Shown one piece after another: positions 1-5,988 of a DNA stretch of 12,325 nt (its first letter is position 1; each line of letters starts with the position of its first letter). The translations under genes were made by a program, and so were the position numbers. The notes under the pieces were generated by a model. It ran no database searches, was not told where the DNA came from, and saw only the letters and a list, made by a program, of their open reading frames with translations. The DNA lies in NCBI GenBank assembly GCA_938023515.1, contig CALJDR010000077.1:1-12325 (forward strand). The letters run 5' to 3'. Source of the DNA: an uncultured Flavobacteriales bacterium (lineage in GTDB: Bacteria > Bacteroidota > Bacteroidia > Flavobacteriales > UBA1820).

Positions 1-50
1 TACGAGATGACGTCGAGTCTCGTGGGCTCGGAGATGTGTATAAGAGACAG
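1..50 (+). other. Illumina P7/Nextera (Tn5) read-2 adapter, not genomic
   Basis: Bases 1-8 (TACGAGAT) match the 3' tail of the Illumina P7 oligo. Bases 9-16 (GACGTCGA) sit where the 8-base i7 index belongs. Bases 17-31 (GTCTCGTGGGCTCGG) are the Nextera read-2 adapter and bases 32-50 (AGATGTGTATAAGAGACAG) are the 19-bp Tn5 mosaic end. All parts occur in the correct order with no gap, so this is untrimmed library adapter assembled into the contig. From memory, the reverse complement of the index (TCGACGTC) is a standard Nextera XT index. Genomic sequence starts at base 51. Confidence 0.98.
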
Positions 51-830
51 AAGGACTCCCTGGTGGTAAGCATCGTCCAGGGCAACATCCTGAGCGGCGA
101 TGTGGCCGCCAACCTGGCCTATTACGAACAAAAGATCGCATCCGGGACGCCCTCTGACCTGTGGGTTCTGCCGGAGACTTTTGCGACCGGTTTTACCTTT
201 CCTCCCGCCGACACCACGGAAAAAGACGGGGAAACGATCCTTGCCTGGCTGAAAGCGCAGGCCGTCCGCCACGGCGCCGCCGTCTGCGGCAGCGCGGTCG
301 TAGCGGACGGCCTGCGCCGGTTCAACCGCTTTTACCTGACGGATGCCTCGGGACGGGTGCAGCAATACGACAAACGTCATCTATTCTCCTACGGGAACGA
401 AGGGAAATATATCTCCCAGGGGACTTCGCGGGACCTTTGGGAACTGTACGGCTGGAAGATCATGCCTACTGTCTGTTACGACCTGCGTTTCCCGGTCTGG
501 TCTCGCAACGACCGGTATTACGACCTGATGCTCTGCGTGGCCAACTGGCCGGAGAGCCGTATCGCCGCCTGGGACACCCTGCTGCGTGCACGCGCCATTG
601 AAAACATGGCTTATGTAGCCGCGGCCAACCGGATCGGGAAAGATTCGCAGGGGTCCGTTCATACAGGCCATTCCGATATCCTGACCCCGCTGGGCAAATC
701 GCTCGTGGGCGAGGAAAAACGAACGGACGAAGCTGTCGTTTCGGCCTCCATATCCCTTTCGCGCATTCGGACTATTCGGGACAAGTATGGGTTTTTGGAA
801 GACCGGGATCGGTTTTCTATTGAAAAATAG
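51..830 (+). CDS. Omega-amidase / nitrilase-superfamily amidohydrolase (YafV-like), 5'-truncated
   Basis: A carbon-nitrogen hydrolase of the nitrilase superfamily, most like YafV/Nit2 omega-amidases, which hydrolyse the amide of 2-oxoglutaramate or 2-oxosuccinamate to the 2-oxoacid and ammonia in the cytosol. The Glu-Lys-Cys triad is visible. The Glu is in LPETFATGF (codon at 174-176), the Lys in QYDKRHLF, and the nucleophilic Cys in PTVCYDLRFPVW (codon at 474-476). RARAIEN and VAAANRIG follow, as is usual in the family, and the end (YGFLEDRDRF) is intact. The in-frame GTG at 36 lies inside the adapter, so the first five codons read from it (MYKRQ) are artefact. Family members usually start a few residues before the SIVQGNI-like strand, so probably only a few native codons are missing. 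A standalone gene here; the substrate is inferred from the family. Confidence 0.9.
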   Translation, partial: KDSLVVSIVQGNILSGDVAANLAYYEQKIASGTPSDLWVLPETFATGFTFPPADTTEKDGETILAWLKAQAVRHGAAVCGSAVVADGLRRFNRFYLTDASGRVQQYDKRHLFSYGNEGKYISQGTSRDLWELYGWKIMPTVCYDLRFPVWSRNDRYYDLMLCVANWPESRIAAWDTLLRARAIENMAYVAAANRIGKDSQGSVHTGHSDILTPLGKSLVGEEKRTDEAVVSASISLSRIRTIRDKYGFLEDRDRFSIEK

Positions 831-943
831 GGAGGCATCTTATCAAAACGAAAGGTAAAACCTCCGGATAAAGATAATAAGAATCGTTGCCCCATTTATC
901 TTAACATTTCTTTGCGATTTCGGGGACGCCCTGTGGAAATCCC

Positions 944-973
944 TTGCTTACCGTAATAATTTAGTTACCTTTG
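944..973 (+). promoter_or_regulatory. Bacteroidota-type promoter for DUF4254-glycosyltransferase operon
   Basis: TTG at 944-946 (-33 element), a 19-base spacer, then TACCTTTG at 966-973, an exact match to the Bacteroidota -7 consensus TAnnTTTG. Transcription would begin near 979-982 and leave a short A-rich leader (about 20 bases) before the ATG at 1002. No Shine-Dalgarno motif is seen, which is usual in this phylum. Confidence 0.75.
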
Positions 974-1001
974 TGCATCAAAACATCTACCAAAAAAGCA
1001 C

Positions 1002-1601
1002 ATGACAGAAAAATGGAATTCCCTGTTCGACAAATGTATAGAGGATTACCATAAGAGCGACGACGTGGACACTCCCCTGTCCAATCCTTTCGCCGCCGAC
1101 TCCCTGGAGCATTTGTTGTACCTCAAATGCTGGATAGACACCGTGCAATGGCACCTGGAAGATATCATCCGCCGCGAGGATATCGATCCTGTGGAAGCAT
1201 TGAAATTAAAGCGCCGCATTGACGCTTCCAACCAGCACCGTACGGATGTCGTAGAATATATCGACAGCTACTTCCTCGACCGGTATAAAGACGTGAAAAC
1301 CCACCCGGACGCTTCCGTCAATACGGAAAGCCCTGCCTGGGCGATAGACCGCTTGTCGATCCTGGCACTGAAAATATACCACATGCAGGCTGAAGTGTCG
1401 CGCAGCGACGCTTCAGATCAGCACCGGCAGGCCTGCCGGCAAAAACTGAACATCCTGCTGGAGCAACGAAAAGACCTCTCCGGTGCGATAAACCGCCTGC
1501 TGGAAGAGATCGCAGCCGGCGACAAGTACATGAAAGTCTACCGGCAGATGAAAATGTACAACGATCCGGCTCTGAACCCGGAGCTTTACGCCAAACGGTA
1601 A
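1002..1601 (+). CDS. DUF4254 domain-containing protein
   Basis: A 199-residue soluble, largely helical and charged protein with no signal peptide or membrane segment. It matches the DUF4254 family of Bacteroidota over its full length. Characteristic stretches are NPF...EHLLYLKCWIDTVQWHLEDIIR (about residues 28-58), DPVEALKLKRRIDASNQHR (about 62-80), then EYIDSYFLDRYKD and TESPAWAIDRLSILALKIYHM, ending KYMKVYRQMKMYNDP. The many Asn, Asp, His and Arg residues in these conserved blocks suggest a ligand-binding or enzymatic site, but no biochemical function is known to me. It lies 6 bases upstream of a family 9 glycosyltransferase, a pairing common in this phylum, so a role in LPS or surface-glycan assembly is a context-based inference. 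The ATG at 1002 follows a good promoter at the expected distance. Confidence 0.9.
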   Translation: MTEKWNSLFDKCIEDYHKSDDVDTPLSNPFAADSLEHLLYLKCWIDTVQWHLEDIIRREDIDPVEALKLKRRIDASNQHRTDVVEYIDSYFLDRYKDVKTHPDASVNTESPAWAIDRLSILALKIYHMQAEVSRSDASDQHRQACRQKLNILLEQRKDLSGAINRLLEEIAAGDKYMKVYRQMKMYNDPALNPELYAKR

Positions 1602-1607
1602 CGCGCC

Positions 1608-2648
1608 ATGAAACATATCCTGGCCATGCGCTTTTCGGCATTCGGAGACGTTGCTATGACCGTACCCGTTATCCGGGAATTTCTCGAACAGAATCCCGAT
1701 GTACGGATTACGTTCTCTTCGCACCATGGCCTTGCCCCTTTGTTTGAAGGCATTGACCGCGTAGATTTTTTCCCGGTCGATTTCCACGGAAAACACCGGG
1801 GAATACCCGGGCTTATCCGGCTGCACCGGGAACTGATGAAAAAAGGACCCTTCAATGCGGTAGTCGATTTGCACAGCGTGATCCGAAGCCATTTTTTGCG
1901 CACTCTTTTCCAGGCCAGGGGGCTTTCCACCTACAAAATACACAAGAACCGGGACGCCCGCCACGCATTAACGCGGCAGGAAGACAAAATAAAACAGCCT
2001 ATGCGCTCCATCCCGGAACGATATGCCGATGTTTTCCGGGAGGCTGGTTTTCCCATTACCCTGTCTAACTCCCTGCGCAGAATTCCCCGGACACTCTCTC
2101 CCGGAACGTTGGATGCGGTTGGTTTACCCGCCTCTTCACAAAAGCCCTGGATAGGTATAGCGCCTTTTTCCTGGTACGAAGGAAAGACGTATCCCGAAGA
2201 TCAGATGTTCAACGTGGTAAAGGAGCTGGCTGAAAGCGGCGAATGCACCGTGATCCTTTTCGGCGGACGGGGAGAAGAGGCCCGGAAACTGGAAGCCTGG
2301 AAAGAGACATTACCCGCGACTTTCGTGGCAGCCGGAAAACTCACCCTTTCCCAGGAACTCGACCTTATCTCCCACCTGTCGGTAATGGTATCGATGGATT
2401 CGGCCAATATGCACCTGGCCTCTCTGGTAGGCACCCGCGCCATATCCGTATGGGGCGCGACCCATCCTTTTGCCGGATTCCTCGGCTACGGGCAAAGCCC
2501 CGAGGATGTGGTATGCATCGAGATGGACTGCCGTCCGTGCTCGGTCTTCGGCAATAAGCCTTGCTTCAAAGGAACTTACGAATGCATGAAATTGATTCCT
2601 TATTCATCCGTCAGCCGTGCCGTCAAGCAGGCGGCCGGCATTCTTTAG
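1608..2648 (+). CDS. Glycosyltransferase family 9 protein (ADP-heptose:LPS heptosyltransferase-like)
   Basis: A 346-residue GT-B glycosyltransferase of family GT9, the WaaC/WaaF/WaaQ group that moves heptose from an ADP donor to lipid A-core at the inner membrane. The N-terminal Rossmann half opens with ILAMRFSAFGDVAMTVPV, carrying the family's G-D motif. It continues with a conserved inverting-transferase region around AVVDLHSVIRS. The C-terminal donor half has WIGIAPFSWYEGKTYP and SMDSANMHLASLVG (residues 262-275), the nucleotide-sugar site. The C-terminus holds four cysteines (C308, C311, C319, C326), a CxxC-x7-C-x6-C arrangement often seen in Bacteroidota members. No transmembrane segment is visible. 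Start at 1608 is 6 bases after the DUF4254 stop, so the two genes are surely co-transcribed. The exact sugar and acceptor cannot be read from sequence. Confidence 0.92.
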   Translation: MKHILAMRFSAFGDVAMTVPVIREFLEQNPDVRITFSSHHGLAPLFEGIDRVDFFPVDFHGKHRGIPGLIRLHRELMKKGPFNAVVDLHSVIRSHFLRTLFQARGLSTYKIHKNRDARHALTRQEDKIKQPMRSIPERYADVFREAGFPITLSNSLRRIPRTLSPGTLDAVGLPASSQKPWIGIAPFSWYEGKTYPEDQMFNVVKELAESGECTVILFGGRGEEARKLEAWKETLPATFVAAGKLTLSQELDLISHLSVMVSMDSANMHLASLVGTRAISVWGATHPFAGFLGYGQSPEDVVCIEMDCRPCSVFGNKPCFKGTYECMKLIPYSSVSRAVKQAAGIL

Positions 2649-2674
2649 ACCCTCTTTGTTATCCAAAACGATTT

Positions 2675-3088
2675 TTATTGGCCCGGCATCACAAAAGACC
2701 AATGGGTGTGTATAATTTTCCATCGGTTGGATGAATCTGATTGGTAAACCTCCGTGCAGTGCATCTTAAATATTTGGCCATCTCTGTGGGCCTCGTAATC
2801 ATACATCAAGACCGCCATATCCGAAGATAACCGCACAACCGGGTCTATCATTCTATACAAGTCGATCTTTACCTTTCCCCGGATGGTGTCATAATATTCT
2901 TCCAGGGCTTTTTTACCTTCGATTTTATGCTCGAAAGCCGGGTCGACATATACGACATCGTCCGATGACAATTCGATAAACCCGTCGGGATTTCCACTAT
3001 TCCACAGTTCCAAAGCCTGTTTTTCCAGGGCAATAATTGCAGCCTTTACATCTTCTTTGCCTGAAGGCACACTTGTACGTCCGGTCAT
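2675..3088 (-). CDS. SnoaL-like / DUF4440 (NTF2-fold) protein
   Basis: A 137-residue protein of the NTF2-like fold, closest in pattern to DUF4440/SnoaL-like proteins. Typical features are an N-terminal helix ending in ALELWNSGNPDGF (about 24-37), then DDVVYVDPAFEHKIEGKKALEEYY (the 'GK-ALEEYY' block, about 43-66), alternating strands, and the closing strand RWKIIHTHWSFV (about 121-133). NTF2-fold proteins of this kind include small-molecule isomerases, cyclases and binding proteins; nothing here fixes the ligand. No signal peptide, so cytosolic. It converges on the glycosyltransferase with a 26-base gap and diverges from the rubredoxin gene. A -7-like TACATTTG lies upstream on the minus strand (3120-3127). 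No other Met lies near enough to be an alternative start. Confidence 0.82.
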   Translation of the reverse strand: MTGRTSVPSGKEDVKAAIIALEKQALELWNSGNPDGFIELSSDDVVYVDPAFEHKIEGKKALEEYYDTIRGKVKIDLYRMIDPVVRLSSDMAVLMYDYEAHRDGQIFKMHCTEVYQSDSSNRWKIIHTHWSFVMPGQ

Positions 3089-3119
3089 AATTAAATCAAG
3101 ATATATTTTTCATTATTCT

Positions 3120-3127
3120 CAAATGTA
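3120..3127 (-). promoter_or_regulatory. Candidate -7 element for SnoaL-like gene
   Basis: Read on the minus strand this is TACATTTG, matching TAnnTTTG, about 32 bases upstream of the ATG. I find no clear TTG at the right distance for a -33 element, so the assignment rests on the -7 box and position alone. Confidence 0.45.
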
Positions 3128-3189
3128 GCAAATAATTGGAAACCGGCCGGATTTGTGGGAATAAAACCGGATTTTTAAAAAAAAATGAT

Positions 3190-3219
3190 TTGCTTTATCC
3201 CGGGAAGTTTCTACCTTTG
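3190..3219 (+). promoter_or_regulatory. Bacteroidota-type promoter for rubredoxin gene
   Basis: TTG at 3190-3192, exactly 19 bases, then TACCTTTG at 3212-3219. This is the full TTG-N19-TAnnTTTG consensus. Transcription would start around 3225-3228, giving an AT-rich leader of roughly 20 bases before the ATG at 3249. Confidence 0.8.
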
Positions 3220-3248
3220 TTAGGTAGAACTTAAAAATTTCATATGCT

Positions 3249-3413
3249 ATGAAAAAGTACAAATGCACAGTCTGCGAATGGATTTACGACCCTGCTGTAG
3301 GAGATCCCGACGGAGGCATTGCTCCCGGAACTGCATTCGAGGACATTCCCGATGATTGGGTTTGCCCGGTTTGCGGCGTAAGCAAGGAAGAGTTCGAACT
3401 CGTAGAAGAATAA
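3249..3413 (+). CDS. Rubredoxin
   Basis: A complete 54-residue rubredoxin, a small cytosolic one-electron carrier that binds a single Fe(III/II) in a Cys4 site and commonly serves peroxide and superoxide reduction in anaerobes. The sequence begins MKKYKCTVCEWIYDP. The two knuckles are C6-x2-C9 (KCTVCEW) and C39-x2-C42 (VCPVCGV). The conserved core DPDGGIAPGTAFEDIPDDW lies between them, with Y4, Y13 and W37 as the usual aromatic residues. The length is normal for the family. It starts at the second ATG after the promoter; the first (3244) runs into a stop after one further codon. It stands alone, with a strong promoter and no partner oxidoreductase in this window. The product is certain; its electron partner is unknown. 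Confidence 0.97.
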   Translation: MKKYKCTVCEWIYDPAVGDPDGGIAPGTAFEDIPDDWVCPVCGVSKEEFELVEE

Positions 3414-3582
3414 TCTTCTCCGGTTACAGTCCAAAACTTTTTCCCCGGCAATCTTGCCGGCCATTTATCCCTTCCATTATCGGAATGCCTTTACTGTATT
3501 CCGTGATTGAGGGGAATTTTTATTTTTAAACCAAACTTCCGGCCTCCTATTTATAAAGTTGCGTTAAAAGGCAGGGCCGCCA

Positions 3583-3600
3583 TTAGGAGCATGCTCCTAA
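3583..3600. repeat. 18-bp perfect palindrome upstream of the envelope operon (possible operator)
   Basis: TTAGGAGCA at 3583-3591 is followed directly by its reverse complement TGCTCCTAA at 3592-3600, a perfect palindrome with no spacer. It ends 7 bases before the TATATTTG -7 box at 3608-3615 and so covers the -33 region. The position and symmetry suggest a dimeric regulator's binding site; a hairpin role is less likely because it lies upstream of the inferred transcription start. Confidence 0.5.
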
Positions 3601-3607
3601 AAATAGT

Positions 3608-3615
3608 TATATTTG
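3608..3615 (+). promoter_or_regulatory. Candidate -7 element for the transglycosylase-lipoprotein operon
   Basis: TATATTTG fits TAnnTTTG. No TTG lies at the standard distance upstream; instead that place is taken by the 18-bp palindrome. Transcription would begin near 3621, about 55 bases before the ATG at 3676. This argues against the earlier in-frame TTG at 3613 being the start codon. Confidence 0.5.
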
Positions 3616-3675
3616 TCTTTCCCTATAACGGCCGAAAGCACAGAACCGATTTTTAACCCTGTCCATTTCCCGAGC

Positions 3676-4968
3676 ATGAGCATTAAACACAACTATCTGC
3701 TTCTATTGTCCTTTTCCCTGATCCATACCGGCGCTTTTGCCCGTTGTCCCGACCCATTGGCAGAGACTCCGCCTGTCACGGACACGATAGACACCAAAGA
3801 CCGCGGGGTGATCAACCTGGTGAAGAACGATACCACCCTGCTGAAAGAAATATTCGAATCCGACACTTTCGACAAGATCGCCGATATCGACATGGCGTCT
3901 TCGGACGTGCAGGCGATCCCGGATTCGATCATAAAACGCCGCCTGGCAGCCTTGGATGCCCGCTCTCCGCTGTCCCTGGAATTCAATCCAGAGGTTCGCA
4001 CATACATTAATATGTATCTGGGCAAACGCCGGGCCCTGGTATCCCGCATGGTCGGGCTGTCTATGTATTATTACGATATGTTCGAGAGCATCCTCGACCG
4101 GTACGATATTCCCTTGGAGCTCAAACATCTGACCATCATCGAATCGGCCCTCAACCCGAAGGCCCGCTCCCGGGTAGGCGCTACCGGCCTCTGGCAGTTC
4201 ATGTACAGTACCGGACGGCTGTACAATCTCTATAACGACTCGTATGTGGACGAGCGTTTCGATCCGGTCAAATCGACCGAAGCGGCAGCCAAGATGCTGA
4301 AAAGGCTGTACGAAGATTACGGGGACTGGTACCTGGCCCTGGCCGCCTACAATTATGGCAGCGGCAATGTCAACAAAGCGATCGCCCGCTCGGGCGGGAA
4401 ACGCAATTACTGGGAAGTACGCAATTACATGCCGCGGGAAACGCGGAATTATGTGGCAGCGTTTATCGCGGCCAATTACATCATGACCTACTATCGCGAA
4501 CACGGAATCATTCCCGAACTCCCACAGGTCACTTACCAGGAAACGGATACGATCAACGTCAAAGGGCTCGTGTCTTTCGACCTCTTGTCGAAAAAACTGG
4601 ATATCCCGGTCGCAGACATACAGTTCCTCAATCCGGCGTTCAAGCTCAATGCGATCCCTTATACGACCACCCGCCATTATTCGGTGGTACTCCCGGCCGA
4701 TAAAGCGCAAAAATTCGCCGCTGAAGAAAAAAGCATCTATGCCGAAGCGCAGGAAGCGGAAGCTGCACTGAAAAAAGCACTGGCCTATAAGGCCAATACG
4801 ACCGCCGGATCGGGCGGATCGATCGTATACCGGGTGAAAAAAGGGGATACCCTTAGCGGTATCGCCGTACGTTATGGCGTTTCGGTAACCAAGTTGAAAT
4901 CGTGGAATCACCTGAAATCCTCGAATCTGAGCATAGGCCAGCGGCTCACGGTCTATCCTCGTAAATAA
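3676..4968 (+). CDS. MltD-like lytic murein transglycosylase with LysM domain
   Basis: A 430-residue exported enzyme that cleaves the MurNAc-GlcNAc bond of peptidoglycan, leaving a 1,6-anhydro-MurNAc end. An N-terminal signal peptide (residues 1-22, cleavage likely at AFA|RC) has no convincing lipobox. The SLT/GH23 domain covers about 140-245. It includes HLTIIESALNPKARS with catalytic Glu156, GATGLWQFM, and the substrate-binding ALAAYNYGSGNVNKAI. A weak LysM-like segment follows at about 295-340, then an Ala/Lys-rich linker, then a clear C-terminal LysM domain (385-429: YRVKKGDTLSGIAVRYGVS...IGQRLTVYP) for glycan binding. The reading frame stays open back to a TTG at 3613, but ATG 3676 puts the signal peptide at the N-terminus and is preferred. 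It leads a three-gene operon; the DUF4837 gene starts 9 bases after its stop. Confidence 0.92.
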   Translation: MSIKHNYLLLLSFSLIHTGAFARCPDPLAETPPVTDTIDTKDRGVINLVKNDTTLLKEIFESDTFDKIADIDMASSDVQAIPDSIIKRRLAALDARSPLSLEFNPEVRTYINMYLGKRRALVSRMVGLSMYYYDMFESILDRYDIPLELKHLTIIESALNPKARSRVGATGLWQFMYSTGRLYNLYNDSYVDERFDPVKSTEAAAKMLKRLYEDYGDWYLALAAYNYGSGNVNKAIARSGGKRNYWEVRNYMPRETRNYVAAFIAANYIMTYYREHGIIPELPQVTYQETDTINVKGLVSFDLLSKKLDIPVADIQFLNPAFKLNAIPYTTTRHYSVVLPADKAQKFAAEEKSIYAEAQEAEAALKKALAYKANTTAGSGGSIVYRVKKGDTLSGIAVRYGVSVTKLKSWNHLKSSNLSIGQRLTVYPRK

Positions 4969-4977
4969 ACGCTCGCA

Positions 4978-5988
4978 ATGGAAAAAGTCGCTTGGCTTCT
5001 GCTGATCGCCTGTACATTAGCTTCGTGTGGGCGCGGGAAAGTCCGCACCGACGAGTATACAGCCATACCCCGCTCGACAGGCGCTGTCATGGAGATCGTC
5101 GCCGTAGTGGACAGCGGCCTCTATTCGGAGCAGGTAAAAGAAGCTCTTTTCCGGCATTTATCCCCTGTGGTAACCGGATTGCCTCAAAAAGAGCGCCGGG
5201 CAAGGCTATATGTGATACCCCGCTCGTCTTTCTCCCGAACTTACCAGAGTATGAGGAACCTTGTGCTGGTGGAACGTTCCGATTCCCTGTCCGGAATGAC
5301 GACCGCCCAAGACGTCTATGCAGCCCCCCAAATCGTTTTTTCCATTAAAGCGCCCAATGCCCAGGTCGCGAAAGAACAAATCGACCTTTCCGGAGATTTT
5401 ATGTTCCATACAATCCGGCAAAATGCCATAGAAGCCCTTCAAGAGCGCTTTGCACGGATAACGAATAAGAAATTAAAAGCCATCCCGGCCATGGGTATCG
5501 ATATTTGTATCCCCAATTATTATCATGTGGTCCGCTCGGAAAAAGATTTCATATGGCTGACGATGGATATTACTAAAAACGGGATCAAAGGCACTGCCAA
5601 TATCCTGTTGTATCGCACGGATTCCCTGGGAACTGGGGAAGATGCCGTGGCGTTACGGAACTCCATAACCAAAAAATACATTCCTGGACCGGCTGAAGGG
5701 TCGTACATGGCTGTGGAAAACACCGCAGTACTTCCTCAGCAGGAAACTGCCGTATTGTCCGGATTGCCGGCGACATTCACCTATGGCTATTGGCGAACCG
5801 AAGGCGATTATATGGGAGGACCGTTCATCAACTACACGATCGTAGACCCCGAAGACCGAATTGCCTATAGTGCGGACGGTTTCGTATATTTGCCTTTCGA
5901 AGAGAAAGGCGGATACACATTGGAATTGGAAGCCATTCTCAGGACATTCAACATCCTTGCCCTGTCCCAAAAAGAAGAGAAAAAATGA
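4978..5988 (+). CDS. DUF4837 family lipoprotein
   Basis: A 336-residue predicted lipoprotein with a short hydrophobic signal and lipobox LASC, so Cys17 would be the acylated first residue of the mature protein. The rest matches DUF4837, a Bacteroidota family of unknown function. Recognisable blocks are EIVAVVDSGLYSEQVKEAL (about 39-57), a central NYYHVVRSEKDFIWLTMD (about 180-197), YIPGPAEGSYM and YGYWRTEGDYMGGPFINY (about 262-280). It has no obvious catalytic motif that I recognise. Its start lies 9 bases after the transglycosylase stop, and its stop overlaps the next ATG by four bases (ATGA, 5985-5988), indicating translational coupling. An envelope role, perhaps with the peptidoglycan enzyme upstream, is inferred from operon context only. 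Confidence 0.88.
   Translation: MEKVAWLLLIACTLASCGRGKVRTDEYTAIPRSTGAVMEIVAVVDSGLYSEQVKEALFRHLSPVVTGLPQKERRARLYVIPRSSFSRTYQSMRNLVLVERSDSLSGMTTAQDVYAAPQIVFSIKAPNAQVAKEQIDLSGDFMFHTIRQNAIEALQERFARITNKKLKAIPAMGIDICIPNYYHVVRSEKDFIWLTMDITKNGIKGTANILLYRTDSLGTGEDAVALRNSITKKYIPGPAEGSYMAVENTAVLPQQETAVLSGLPATFTYGYWRTEGDYMGGPFINYTIVDPEDRIAYSADGFVYLPFEEKGGYTLELEAILRTFNILALSQKEEKK

Noticed and set aside
3445..3460. Hairpin CCGGCA-ATCT-TGCCGG downstream of rubredoxin as an intrinsic terminator.
   Set aside because: The stem is short and no T tract follows in either direction. It could still contribute to ending the transcript, but I cannot support it as a terminator.
3240..3464. A 74-codon minus-strand frame over the rubredoxin gene.
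   Set aside because: It is the shadow of the real 54-codon rubredoxin, which has all four metal-binding cysteines and a consensus promoter on the plus strand.
3613..3675. An upstream in-frame TTG start for the transglycosylase, adding 21 residues.
   Set aside because: The TTG is part of the TATATTTG -7 box, and the extension would bury the signal peptide. ATG 3676 gives a normal exported protein.
3703..4911. A 402-codon minus-strand frame opposite the lytic transglycosylase gene.
   Set aside because: The plus strand carries an intact signal peptide, SLT active site and LysM domain. The minus-strand product has no recognisable motif and no promoter.
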